Below, one piece after another: positions 35,926-45,152 of a stretch of DNA of 64,000 bases. Below the pieces are notes generated by a model that saw only the letters and a list, made by a program, of their open reading frames with translations, did not search any database and had not been told where the DNA came from. The translations under genes were made by a program, and so were the position numbers. The DNA lies in the NCBI RefSeq assembly GCF_018642165.1, contig NZ_JAHHZM010000004.1, positions 186,001-250,000 of the forward strand. The letters run 5' to 3'. Position 1 is the stretch's first letter. The number at the start of each line of letters is the position of its first letter. Source of the DNA: Echinicola shivajiensis. GTDB taxonomy: Bacteria > Bacteroidota > Bacteroidia > Cytophagales > Cyclobacteriaceae.

Positions 35926-37983
35926 TTATCGGTTGGGTTGTTGATCGATTACCGGACTTTTGGAAACTTCCCCACCAGGAATGGCAAAATAGTAGTCGAT
36001 AATATTGTATTCGAAAGTCTTCAAACTAACCCATTGAAAACGGGCGTCGAAGAAATACTTGCCACTTTCAGCGGAAAGGAAAGGATAAAGTCCCCTGAAG
36101 CGATAGCGGGAGTTCATGCTAAAGTCTTCTTTGTCTCTAACTTCGCCCCAGAATCCATCTCTTTCTTCATAATGCTGCACTCTCCATCTGCGCAGGTCCC
36201 ATTTGGTTTTGTGTTCCAAGGCAAGTTCTTTTCTACGTTCCTTACGTACGATATTACGGCTTGCAATATCAGAAGTAAGCATTCCACTAAGCAAACTTGC
36301 ACCAGCACGTTCGCGAATATCATTGATGCCAGAGGTCGCTACCTCAAGCATATCAGACCCATCAGGAGAAGCCTCACCTGCAAGTCCCAATTCCACTGCT
36401 GCTTCTGCTGCATTGAGCAAAACATCAGCATATCTCATCAATACAAAATGTTGGGCAGATTTACCTTCACCCGCTTCGAAAGAAGGATCAGGGTTTAACC
36501 ACTTTCTTCCATAAAGTCCTGTAAGCGTGCTTTCTCCATTATTGTAGAAAGGACCATTAGCTCCAGCGGCAGTGATCTGTTCGCCCTCAATATTGACCAG
36601 CTCTTGGCTTCCACCTTCTCTTGCACTAAGAAATAGCTCCTTAGGTGCTTGAGTATATATTGGCAATTGCTGATAGCGGGTTTCTGCCGTTGCATATGAA
36701 TAATCATTGAACAAAGGCTTAATTGGTTCAGAACCAGTATATACTCCGGCACGAATTTCAATTTCCTGATTTTTGAAGATATCTCCAGGGAAAATAACGT
36801 AGGCACGAAGGCGCGGCTCTGCATCTTCGAAGAAATCCATTGGCGAATCATACATCAGGTAGTCACCTTCTGTATTGTTCGATCCGGTAGTTACTTTGAT
36901 GGTTCCGTCAGGATATCTGTCAAAGCCTTCGAATAACTCCATGAAATCCAATGTTGGACAAGTGCCAGAAGCTAAAGGAGCTTTGAAAATAAACGGAGCG
37001 CTGTAAGCGTCGTAACCGTGGGTCGCTACAGGGAAGTCGTAGTTCTTCACATAAATATTTTCAGGGCTCGTTGCATCGCTGAACATATCCACCATGTTTT
37101 GATATTGTGCTTCAGGATTATCTGCTGCCCATTTTTTCTTATAAAGTGAATATTGGCCGCTTTTGATCACTTCATTTGCAGCTAAATATGCTTCTTTGAA
37201 ATACCTTTTTGAGGCAGCTTGAGCGCTTTCTTCAGAAAACCCTATGACTCTTGTTCCTGTTTTCAGCCCAGTTCCTGTAAGTCTTCCTGGTACTGTTTCA
37301 TTATACTTTGCCACGCTTCCTGCATAAAGCATAGCTTCAGATTTAAAGGAAAGCGCGACATATTTATTGGAATAACCAGTTTTTGGGCTAGTAGGCTGCA
37401 ATAATTCAATAGCCTGATTATAGTCAGCCAATACTTGATCCCAAGTTTCCTCTTCAGAAGAGCGAGGAATTTCCAAGCTTCCTTCCTCTGATGGATAACG
37501 CAATACACTGGTGACCAAAGGCACCCCACCAAAACGTTTTGCCATGGCAGAAAATACAAATGCCCTTACAAAATAGGCTTCACCTAAATAATGATTATAG
37601 GTCACCTCTGGAAATGCATCTGCATATTCCGGCAATTTTTCTAAGAGGTAATTTGCTTCTCTCAATAAACCGAAGGCCCTTCCCCAATAGGGAGTTCTTT
37701 CTCCGGTGAAGGCTGCACTAATACCATCACGGTTTACAGCTTCTCCTGTACCTTCAATTCCCAAGGAACCAAGCCAGGAATTGTATTCCACACCCCATTG
37801 CGCCATATATTTGAAGTCCTCAAAAGGCATCTTGCTGTACATGCCCGCTATATATACATCCATGCCGGATTCACTGGTCATCAGTGTCTCGTCACCGATT
37901 ACATTTGGTGGAGGCACATCCAGGTTTGTACAGCTGGAAATGTACAATAAGCTGAATAGCAATAATATGATTCTTATTTTCAT
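35926..37983 (-). CDS. SusD/RagB family nutrient-uptake outer-membrane lipoprotein
   Basis: This surface glycan-binding partner caps the SusC transporter. From ATG 37983 the protein has 685 residues, a signal MKIRIILLLFSLLYISSC with lipid-bearing C18, a SusD-like N-terminal domain with TPR helices (AYFVRAFVFSAMAKRFGGVP, SSEEETWDQVLADYNQAIEL) and the RagB/SusD C-terminal domain with FVLMRYADVLLNAAEAAVEL and RRKELALEHKTKWDLRRWR. Both blocks are diagnostic. An in-frame start further upstream (38016) would disrupt the signal peptide. It follows susC after a 43-bp gap. Confidence 0.95.
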   Translation of the reverse strand: MKIRIILLLFSLLYISSCTNLDVPPPNVIGDETLMTSESGMDVYIAGMYSKMPFEDFKYMAQWGVEYNSWLGSLGIEGTGEAVNRDGISAAFTGERTPYWGRAFGLLREANYLLEKLPEYADAFPEVTYNHYLGEAYFVRAFVFSAMAKRFGGVPLVTSVLRYPSEEGSLEIPRSSEEETWDQVLADYNQAIELLQPTSPKTGYSNKYVALSFKSEAMLYAGSVAKYNETVPGRLTGTGLKTGTRVIGFSEESAQAASKRYFKEAYLAANEVIKSGQYSLYKKKWAADNPEAQYQNMVDMFSDATSPENIYVKNYDFPVATHGYDAYSAPFIFKAPLASGTCPTLDFMELFEGFDRYPDGTIKVTTGSNNTEGDYLMYDSPMDFFEDAEPRLRAYVIFPGDIFKNQEIEIRAGVYTGSEPIKPLFNDYSYATAETRYQQLPIYTQAPKELFLSAREGGSQELVNIEGEQITAAGANGPFYNNGESTLTGLYGRKWLNPDPSFEAGEGKSAQHFVLMRYADVLLNAAEAAVELGLAGEASPDGSDMLEVATSGINDIRERAGASLLSGMLTSDIASRNIVRKERRKELALEHKTKWDLRRWRVQHYEERDGFWGEVRDKEDFSMNSRYRFRGLYPFLSAESGKYFFDARFQWVSLKTFEYNIIDYYFAIPGGEVSKSPVIDQQPNR

Positions 37984-38026
37984 GATTTGTTTCAATTTAA
38001 TTTTCCAAGGTCTCAACTAGCTTCTA

Positions 38027-41000
38027 TTAAAATGACGCTGTCACGCCCACCGTGTAGGTTTTTGTCAATGGATACATTCTTCCCAGTTCATCACCAGGGT
38101 GCTCAGGATCGACAAATTTTACCCCAGTAAAAGTCAGGAGGTTATAGGCATTGGCAAAGAAACGGATGTTAGCAGAAGGAATATTCCTTGGTTTCAGGGT
38201 ATAACCTAGCTCAATACTTTTTAGACGTAGGTAATCGGTGCTTACCCTGTTGAAATCCGAGTTTCCGAATGGATAATGGCCTGTATAGCCATAATAGCCA
38301 CTGATCCAATCTGTTTCAGGATCATATGGGTCCGCTAAAGGATCTACAGGATGCCAACGGTCCAGATATTGCTCCAGAGCACCACCACCGTTGCTGCCCC
38401 ATATTGAATAGAGCGGTTCTTGGTATTGCATTGAACCTAGGGCAGAACCTTGTAATAGGACACTCATATCAAAATTCCTGTAGTTGGCATCAAGTGCCAT
38501 ACTGAAGTTCAACCATGGTGTTTGATCGTAGGCAAAAGGGTGTTGGTCCATTCCATTGATTTCACCGTCACCATTCCAATCTTCGTATTTGTAATCTCCT
38601 GGTAAAATGCCCCTGTCTTTATAAATATCATAAGACCAGATGTCTTCCCAGTCAGTATATCTCCCTGCAGACACATAGCCGAATTGTACTCCTTGGTAAC
38701 GATCGGTCAGGTTGTCATTGCGCCAACGGTCATAGGAATTGCCATAAGGTCCCTTTTCAGCTGCGATCAAGTGCTGTCTACGCGTGATAGTAGCTATCCC
38801 CTTTACTCCATAAGAAACTTCACCGATCATATTGCGGTGGGAGAGCTCAAGGTCAATTCCGAATTGTCGATCACTGTTGGTGTTTTCCCTAGGAGCCCCT
38901 GTACCTACTACAGATGGTACATCACCTGAACGGGTGGAGAAAAGACCTTCTCTTCGACGATCAAAATAATCTACAGAAAAGCCAAACTTGCCTCTCCATG
39001 CTTCAAAATCCAATCCGGCGTTGAAGGTCTTGGCAGTCCACCAGGAGAGATTCTCATTGGGAACAACTGCAGATGCTCCGTATACAAATTCACCGTTGAG
39101 GATATATCCCGGTGCATACTGATTGTAATAGCCATTCTGGGCATTGCCACTGGTAGCAGGGTAGATATAGCCTGGGTACCAGTCATAAGCCAAAGATCCG
39201 TCATCTGCTGTCATCCCGTAACTGGCCCTGAATTTAAGCTGATCCACAAAAGAGAGGGCAGAAGCAGACTTAAAGAAAGACTCTTCAGATAGGCGCCAAC
39301 CAATGGAACCTGATGGGAACCAGCCCCAACGGTTGGTTTTAACGAATTTGGAAGATCCATCATATCGGAATTGTACTTCGGCTATGTATTTGTCACCGTA
39401 TGCGTAATTTACCCTTCCAAACATGGCTGAGTTGGCGATCTCGTATAGATCTCCTGAGCCACCCTGCATTCCTCCTTGTTGGTCTTCATTCATACCTCCT
39501 GCTAAGTATTCCATGGCAAAGGCCAGGTTACGCTGTGCATAGAAGTTATCGCCTTTTCGGTTTTGGGTTTCAAATCCGAGAAGACCTGATACATCATGAT
39601 TATCACCAAAAGTGCGCTTGTAATTGATCAGGAACTGTCCTAAAAACTGTTGCTTGGTAAAGAGCTCTCTTCGTATCTGGTTAGGGGAGCTATTATTGTA
39701 AAGCTTTGACATGTATGATTCGTTAACAGGGTCATACATGTACTGGTAATATTCCCTGCGGTAGATGTCATTGTCATCCCCTCTATAGTCAAAGCTGGCT
39801 AATCCTTTTATGGATAGACCTTCCAAAGCTTGGGAAACAGTTCCTAGGTCGTATTCCAATGATGCTGAGGATTGAAAATATTTCTGCTTGTACTTTCTAT
39901 GTCCTGAGACGTCAGCACGCATCATGGCAACAGTGTTTTGCTCCAAATCCAGCCCTTCATAGTTCAGCATGGTGTTTTCAGGATCTGCATATGCAGGGAA
40001 GAGCACCCCTTGTCTCCAATAGTTTCGAATGATTTCCACTGCACTGGAATAAGGAGAATTCCGCTGATCGGCCACACCGCTCAGGTTCAGGTTAAACTTC
40101 AAACCCTTGGCAATTTCTGTGGTGATATTGGATCTCAGGTTGATTTTGCTATAGTTCAAATCACCTGACTTGAACATCCCCTCCTGATACATGTATCCCC
40201 CAGCGATATAATATTGCGTTTTTTCGTTGCCACCTGTAATACTGATATCATGTTGGCTTTGTGGAGCATAATCACTGATCAGCAAAGAATTCCAGTCTGT
40301 GGTACGTCTTCTGCCTGTCCTGAAGGCTTCAAAATCATCATCGTGATAAATCAGATTTCCCCCATTGATATTGTTCATGGCTCTTTCATTGTAGAGTGTC
40401 ATGGTCTCATAGGGATCGGCAAGTTGAGGAAAGCCTGAAGGGTTCTGTAAGGTATAGGAACCATTATAGGTCACTGTTGCTTTGCCAGCATCGCTACCTT
40501 TTTTTGTGGTGATAAGCACGACACCATTTGCGGCCCTTGCTCCATAGATAGCAGCTGAAGCATCTTTTAGAACGGATAATTCTTCAATATCAGTTGGATT
40601 TAGACGTTGAAAATCCGCCATAGTCCGTTGGATACCATCGATCACAATCAATGGTGATCCCAATCCACGAATATCAAAGCTGGCATTGAAAGTACCTGGC
40701 TCAGCACTTTTCTGCCAAACCCGAACACCCGCAACCCTACCTGTAAGCATGTTTTGTGGGTTCTCATTCTTGGTACGCAGCATTTCATCACCTTTGATGT
40801 TGGCCACAGAACCTGTCATGGTAACCTTTTCCTGCATCCCATAGCCCACCACTACAACTTCTCCTAGCTGCTGAGTATCTGGAACCATGGATACTTCGAT
40901 GATCGATTGTGTTCCCACTTTGATCTCTTGGGTGGTATACCCTATAAATGAAAATGTCAGAACGGTATTATCATCAGGGATATTCAATTGGAACTTCCCA

Positions 41001-41254
41001 TCAATATCCGTAGTAGTCCCCTTTAGGGTTCCTTTAAGCAAAACATTTACTCCTGGCATTGGAGTACCATCTTCTGATGTCACCGTACCTGAGACGGTTT
41101 TATCATTTTGCTGTAGATCCTGTTCCTCAAACGGGGAGAAGTTGGATTCTAATGCTAATGCAAGCCTGGGAATACTAGCAAAGGACATTATGATAATTCC
41201 CATTACGGAACGCTTTATCAGTCCTATGCAAATCTGTTTATATATCTTTTGCAT
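38027..41254 (-). CDS. SusC/RagA family TonB-dependent outer-membrane transporter
   Basis: This is a 1075-residue energised glycan importer. After the signal region comes a carboxypeptidase-regulatory-like domain (VSGTVTSEDGTPMPGVNVLL, GKFQLNIPDDNTVLTFSFIG). The TonB-contact VVVVGYGMQEK precedes the plug (RVAGVRVWQKSAEPG, SFDIRGLGSPLIVIDGIQR, VLKDASAAIYGARAANGVVL), all hallmark SusC motifs. The rest is a 22-strand barrel ending in TVGVTASF with a terminal aromatic residue. With the GH76 enzyme upstream, the likely cargo is an alpha-mannan oligosaccharide, by inference. A hairpin separates it from gh76, suggesting differential expression inside the locus. Confidence 0.96.
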   Translation of the reverse strand: MQKIYKQICIGLIKRSVMGIIIMSFASIPRLALALESNFSPFEEQDLQQNDKTVSGTVTSEDGTPMPGVNVLLKGTLKGTTTDIDGKFQLNIPDDNTVLTFSFIGYTTQEIKVGTQSIIEVSMVPDTQQLGEVVVVGYGMQEKVTMTGSVANIKGDEMLRTKNENPQNMLTGRVAGVRVWQKSAEPGTFNASFDIRGLGSPLIVIDGIQRTMADFQRLNPTDIEELSVLKDASAAIYGARAANGVVLITTKKGSDAGKATVTYNGSYTLQNPSGFPQLADPYETMTLYNERAMNNINGGNLIYHDDDFEAFRTGRRRTTDWNSLLISDYAPQSQHDISITGGNEKTQYYIAGGYMYQEGMFKSGDLNYSKINLRSNITTEIAKGLKFNLNLSGVADQRNSPYSSAVEIIRNYWRQGVLFPAYADPENTMLNYEGLDLEQNTVAMMRADVSGHRKYKQKYFQSSASLEYDLGTVSQALEGLSIKGLASFDYRGDDNDIYRREYYQYMYDPVNESYMSKLYNNSSPNQIRRELFTKQQFLGQFLINYKRTFGDNHDVSGLLGFETQNRKGDNFYAQRNLAFAMEYLAGGMNEDQQGGMQGGSGDLYEIANSAMFGRVNYAYGDKYIAEVQFRYDGSSKFVKTNRWGWFPSGSIGWRLSEESFFKSASALSFVDQLKFRASYGMTADDGSLAYDWYPGYIYPATSGNAQNGYYNQYAPGYILNGEFVYGASAVVPNENLSWWTAKTFNAGLDFEAWRGKFGFSVDYFDRRREGLFSTRSGDVPSVVGTGAPRENTNSDRQFGIDLELSHRNMIGEVSYGVKGIATITRRQHLIAAEKGPYGNSYDRWRNDNLTDRYQGVQFGYVSAGRYTDWEDIWSYDIYKDRGILPGDYKYEDWNGDGEINGMDQHPFAYDQTPWLNFSMALDANYRNFDMSVLLQGSALGSMQYQEPLYSIWGSNGGGALEQYLDRWHPVDPLADPYDPETDWISGYYGYTGHYPFGNSDFNRVSTDYLRLKSIELGYTLKPRNIPSANIRFFANAYNLLTFTGVKFVDPEHPGDELGRMYPLTKTYTVGVTASF

Positions 41255-41311
41255 ATTTTTTGGGTTATTTGTTTAATTTATGTCTAGTAAGGTCTTATCA
41301 ACCCTTGAAAA

Positions 41312-41344
41312 TTTTGGCATCCCATATTCAATGGGATGCCAAAA
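41312..41344 (-). terminator. Intra-locus hairpin between gh76 and susC
   Basis: A perfect 14-bp stem (TTTTGGCATCCCAT with its complement) and 5-nt loop lie just after the gh76 stop codon, with TTTT on the minus-strand 3' side. Only about 57 bp separates it from susC and I find no clear TAnnTTTG promoter there. It may be a partial terminator or an mRNA-processing or stability stem. Confidence 0.65.
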
Positions 41345-41351
41345 AGTGATA

Positions 41352-42797
41352 TTATTTTGCGAGCTCATAACGTGATAACACGGCGTATTCTGCTGCAAAT
41401 GCGAAGTTGAACATTCCCTCAGTTCTGTTGTTTTGAGGTGTTAGGCTCCAGCCTACCAGTAGATTGGTGGGTAGGAATCCCTCATAAAGGAAGTTTTCAT
41501 ATCCGTAGTCAAGGTTTTTCTGGAAAGTATCGATGTATTCAGATGTAGAGCCATAGGAAGAATGCACATCGACATATCCGCGCATCAAAACTCCATTGAA
41601 CCAATTGTTGAAACCACTAATGTCATAAGTGTAATAGCCATCATGGGTTGGGTTGGGTTTTGCAAAATATTGAAAGCTTTTGTCAGAAAGTTCCTTGGCA
41701 TCCTGAAGGTAGGTACTCTCTTCTGTCATTCTGTACATGTCTGCCGCTCCTGAGAGCATCGTTCCAGAGTTATAAGAAATAGCTGGACCTACTCGATCTT
41801 GACAGGTAATTCCTTTGCGGTAAACGGTCCCGTCAATGGTTTCAGTTTGTGGATTTCCAGGGGAACAACCGCCTTTCATATCATAATAAACCCCATCGGA
41901 TCGAAGTAATTGATTCTTCTGCCAATCATATACTTTCTTGGCATAATCAGCATAGTATTCGCTTTTCTTCACCTGCATGGCTTTTCTTGTTTCCTTGTCT
42001 TCTGCGTCAATGTACCGGTAAGTGATTTCATCGTTTTTACCTTTATAGATCTCATGCAGCCAAACCAAAGGGCTCACCATTGGCCCATTACTGCAGGCAT
42101 GTTTGGTTACATAGCCCGGTCCCCATGTGATCCCTCCGCGTTCTGTTCCATCAGGATTTCTAGTGGTGTCCCAACCATCTAGAACATAATCAGTCAAATA
42201 TTCTGCTTTTTCCAGATAGGCCGTTTTACCTGTGATTTTGTAGGATTCTAACAGTTCACGGACAAGCCACATTTGATCATCGTATACATTTTCAATTCCG
42301 GCCACCTTGGCTGTTCCTTTAGCATTGCCACGGTTTACTCCATACACAGACCATTCTTTGGTCTGCGTATAGGATACCAGTTCAAAAGTTCCCAGATAGT
42401 AGTCTGCGTTCTCATAGAGCTGCGCCAGGAGTTCTGAATACTTGTCAAAATTCTCGTCATAAAGCGCTGCATTACCATGTTCCTTTTGGGCTTGAAGTCC
42501 ATGAAGGACAGCATTCACAGCTTCTACAGCTGCAGTGTACATCCATACACTGCCCGTTTCATCAGATCTGACTTCAGTGTATGGATTGTAATACCTGGCC
42601 ATGGCCATTCCTGTTCCGGTAAAATGGGCAGAGACAGCATTGTCGGTCAGTTCCATTGCTCTAAGCAGATTCTGCTCCGAAAGACTTACCTCAGCAGGAG
42701 GGTTTTTCGGATCGGTGTCAGATGAATTTTCAGTGCATGCTGTAAAAAGCAGCATAAAAAGACTCCAAATTGTGATCATCATTCGGTATTGTATCAT
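41352..42797 (-). CDS. GH76 family endo-alpha-1,6-mannanase lipoprotein
   Basis: This is a probable endo-acting alpha-1,6-mannanase that cuts mannan backbones at the cell surface. The 481-residue protein has a lipoprotein signal ending in LLFTAC (C21). The GH76 catalytic pair of adjacent aspartates is visible as D173-D174 in GIENVYDDQMWLVRELL. Other family blocks are SVWMYTAAVEAVNAVL, GGITWGPGYVTKHACSNGPM and YYDMKGGCSPGN, consistent with an (alpha/alpha)6 barrel. Bacteroidetes GH76 enzymes act on yeast alpha-mannan and related mannoproteins; this specificity is family knowledge. It lies 17 bp after the carboxypeptidase-regulatory-domain protein and before susC. Confidence 0.92.
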   Translation of the reverse strand: MIQYRMMITIWSLFMLLFTACTENSSDTDPKNPPAEVSLSEQNLLRAMELTDNAVSAHFTGTGMAMARYYNPYTEVRSDETGSVWMYTAAVEAVNAVLHGLQAQKEHGNAALYDENFDKYSELLAQLYENADYYLGTFELVSYTQTKEWSVYGVNRGNAKGTAKVAGIENVYDDQMWLVRELLESYKITGKTAYLEKAEYLTDYVLDGWDTTRNPDGTERGGITWGPGYVTKHACSNGPMVSPLVWLHEIYKGKNDEITYRYIDAEDKETRKAMQVKKSEYYADYAKKVYDWQKNQLLRSDGVYYDMKGGCSPGNPQTETIDGTVYRKGITCQDRVGPAISYNSGTMLSGAADMYRMTEESTYLQDAKELSDKSFQYFAKPNPTHDGYYTYDISGFNNWFNGVLMRGYVDVHSSYGSTSEYIDTFQKNLDYGYENFLYEGFLPTNLLVGWSLTPQNNRTEGMFNFAFAAEYAVLSRYELAK

Positions 42798-42813
42798 GTT
42801 AAGGTTTATTGAT

Positions 42814-44625
42814 TTATTTCAGATCGATGCTGTGGATTACCAATTTGTTCTCACCCGAATTGGCTTCACCATTGTATACACCCAAGGCGAGAGTAACATC
42901 CTTGCCGTTAAACTGAGACAAGTCATATACAAAAGAGGCGTAACCTTCAGGATTGCCAGCACCTCCATCTCCATGCTTGAACTTCCAGCAACCGTCTTCT
43001 GCCGCACTGGCTTCATCTGCTGTATTGGAAGATGGATCTAGATGTGTTACGGTTCCGTCGTCTTCTATTGCGGTAATCTTGAAGTAAGTGAGATTATCCC
43101 CGAAATTACGGGTGCTCAATGTCAGCTGGTTGCTTCCTGCATTGATCGAGAATTTTGAGTATAGGTAGGCTTCAGGTACCTTGGTGTCCACATCAGGGGT
43201 ATTGCGGGTTTTGATCAGGTAGCCTTCAGAAGGGAAGACCTCAGGGTCTTTCTTCAGAGGAGCAAAGAACCAGTTTGCTGCTACATGGTCTACTCCTCTC
43301 CATGCACGATAAGCATCGACATAATTGTCTCGATTACCGCCTACTGGGCTTATTCCCGTAAAGGACATTTTTGTATGAGGCATGGTAGAACGTACGGTCT
43401 CCTGAGTCAGCTTCCAGCCTTCGATTACCTCAGTGCCAGGCAACCAGTCCCAGTTCTCTACTTTTCTGTCAGCAAATCGAATTGCTCTAAGCACCAATTG
43501 CTTCCAGTAGTCTCCTGTGGACTGTCTGTAGATACCAACAGCTACAATGACCTCTTTGCCTACATATTCACTTAGGTCGAACTCAACATCTCCGTAGCTT
43601 CCAGAGGCGTAGGTTCTGTTTTCTCCAATCTTCACAGCCGTTGGCTGAGTTTCGGAAAGGTCTACCACCTGAACTCCAAAATAAGCAGGGTTAGATTCGT
43701 CGGCATTATGTGTGCTCACCCTTAGGGACAAAATCTTATTGTCCTCTGTGATCATTTTACTACCGTAGACGAAAGAATCGAAGACATTGAGATCAGCAGG
43801 GTTGCTTCTATCTGAATCGCTGTTTCTAATCTGAAGCGTAGTCCCTTCATTTTGTTCCTGCCATGCTCCACGGAAATCAAGTGATGACATATAATTACAG
43901 GCCCAGTCCCAATGAGGATATGCATCAGCATTACGTCCGCCGCGATATTCATTGTAGTACCACTTTTCAGCGGTCAAGAGATCTGCATAAGTCAAACCAC
44001 GGAGAATTTCGCTACTGCCCATTGTAATATTTATGGCTGCGATACCATCTACAAAATCAGACTCACTGATAGTCTTGGTGATGGTCTCGTAATTTGCTTT
44101 GCTAAATGTAACGGTGTATTCGTCCACAATAAGGTTTTCCAATGTGAAGGTTCCGTCGCTTCCAGTAGTTACTGTTCCGGGAACACCCACACTAACAGTG
44201 ACACCTTCAAGTGGCATGTCTCCATTCTTCCCGTCTTTAATCGTACCGGTAATTTTTGCGGAAGCAAATACCAATGAAATATCTGCTGTCGCGATGTGTT
44301 CACTATTGTACTTTTCGGGATTTACGGTTAGGCTGACTGCAAGCCAACCTGTCTTGGAAAATTTCACTGCACGTGTCTTCAACGTGACATTCTCAAAAAT
44401 ATATTGTCCATCACTTCCAGTGGTGACAGAAACTTCTTCTTCCCCTATTCCTGTTAGGGAAACGTTTACGTCTGCGATGGGTTGCCCCTCGCTATCTGTA
44501 ACTGTACCTGTAATAGTTCCTCGTGGTTCTGCGATGGTGTCATCTTCATTTACACAAGAAATAACGGATACTAAAAACGCGGCCATTAAGGCGACGTAAA
44601 AGATCGCTTGTAGTTTTTTGCTCAT
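42814..44625 (-). CDS. surface lipoprotein with two carboxypeptidase-regulatory-like domains
   Basis: This 603-residue protein is first in the locus on the minus strand. The signal ends AFLVSVISC (lipid-bearing C24). Two tandem carboxypeptidase-D regulatory-like beta-sandwiches follow: GTITGTVTDSEGQPIADVNV (about 36-110) and AKITGTIKDGKNGDMPLEGV (about 122-200). The remaining 400 residues look like two related jelly-roll modules, each with a DLSEYVGKEVIVAVGIY / DLSQFNGKDVTLALGVY ending. That internal repeat suggests duplicated carbohydrate-binding modules. No catalytic motif is recognisable, so I infer a surface glycan-binding protein. Expression is presumably driven by the promoter region with phased repeats just upstream. 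Confidence 0.78.
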   Translation of the reverse strand: MSKKLQAIFYVALMAAFLVSVISCVNEDDTIAEPRGTITGTVTDSEGQPIADVNVSLTGIGEEEVSVTTGSDGQYIFENVTLKTRAVKFSKTGWLAVSLTVNPEKYNSEHIATADISLVFASAKITGTIKDGKNGDMPLEGVTVSVGVPGTVTTGSDGTFTLENLIVDEYTVTFSKANYETITKTISESDFVDGIAAINITMGSSEILRGLTYADLLTAEKWYYNEYRGGRNADAYPHWDWACNYMSSLDFRGAWQEQNEGTTLQIRNSDSDRSNPADLNVFDSFVYGSKMITEDNKILSLRVSTHNADESNPAYFGVQVVDLSETQPTAVKIGENRTYASGSYGDVEFDLSEYVGKEVIVAVGIYRQSTGDYWKQLVLRAIRFADRKVENWDWLPGTEVIEGWKLTQETVRSTMPHTKMSFTGISPVGGNRDNYVDAYRAWRGVDHVAANWFFAPLKKDPEVFPSEGYLIKTRNTPDVDTKVPEAYLYSKFSINAGSNQLTLSTRNFGDNLTYFKITAIEDDGTVTHLDPSSNTADEASAAEDGCWKFKHGDGGAGNPEGYASFVYDLSQFNGKDVTLALGVYNGEANSGENKLVIHSIDLK

Positions 44626-45008
44626 CTGTTAGGCTATTATGGATTTAATTGAATAATTAATAGTTGACAAAATCGCATAATCGATTCAGCAACTAGTTTA
44701 TGCCTCAAAATATAATTGGCGCACGGTTAATTTTTCGGTTAATTTTGGGTTAATAACCGGTAGGAATTTGCTAATCTGATATTGAAATCTTGAAAAAATC
44801 ATATTTAAAGCTGCCGATTTACAGTTTTTTCGGCTTGAATATCAACAAAATTGGAAGTGTATAATCTATCTCAATTGTATACATATTCTTATGACCAAAG
44901 CTATGGTCTTCAGTTTCTATGTTATGGATGGATAGGCAAACTAAGGGGGAGTGCCGGTAATGGAAGAGGCCCGAAGAGGGCTTAAAAGCTAATTAATATT
45001 AGGTAAAA
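44626..45008. other. Promoter region of the mannan locus
   Basis: This gene-free region separates the locus from the integrase. It contains the phased GGTTAA repeats at 44725-44753 and, further right, AT-rich DNA without coding signal. An exact TAnnTTTG -7 box was not found, although TATATTTTG lies close to the repeats on the minus strand. Confidence 0.5.
44725..44753 (-). promoter_or_regulatory. Three helically phased GGTTAA repeats upstream of the mannan locus
   Basis: GGTTAA occurs at 44725, 44737 and 44748, the first two extended as GGTTAATTTT. Spacings of 12 and 11 bp place the copies on one face of the helix. They lie 100-130 bp upstream of the first gene of the locus on the minus strand, a good position for an activator. 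The membrane-anchored SARP-type protein is an obvious candidate binder, by inference. Confidence 0.5.
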
Positions 45009-45152
45009 GAAAATTGGGAATTGCAAGACGTCTTTTATCAATATAAAATGAAAATTGAGGAACTGGTCGGATAGAAAAAAATCGGTACCAAGTCCAATTA
45101 TAACTGCAGCTTAAAATCTATAAAGCAATTTTTATCCGATACCAAGTCACGT

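Noticed and set aside
42601-43041. Plus-strand 146-codon frame spanning the junction of two locus genes
   Set aside because: It covers the antisense of both genes and their gap, with no conserved features.
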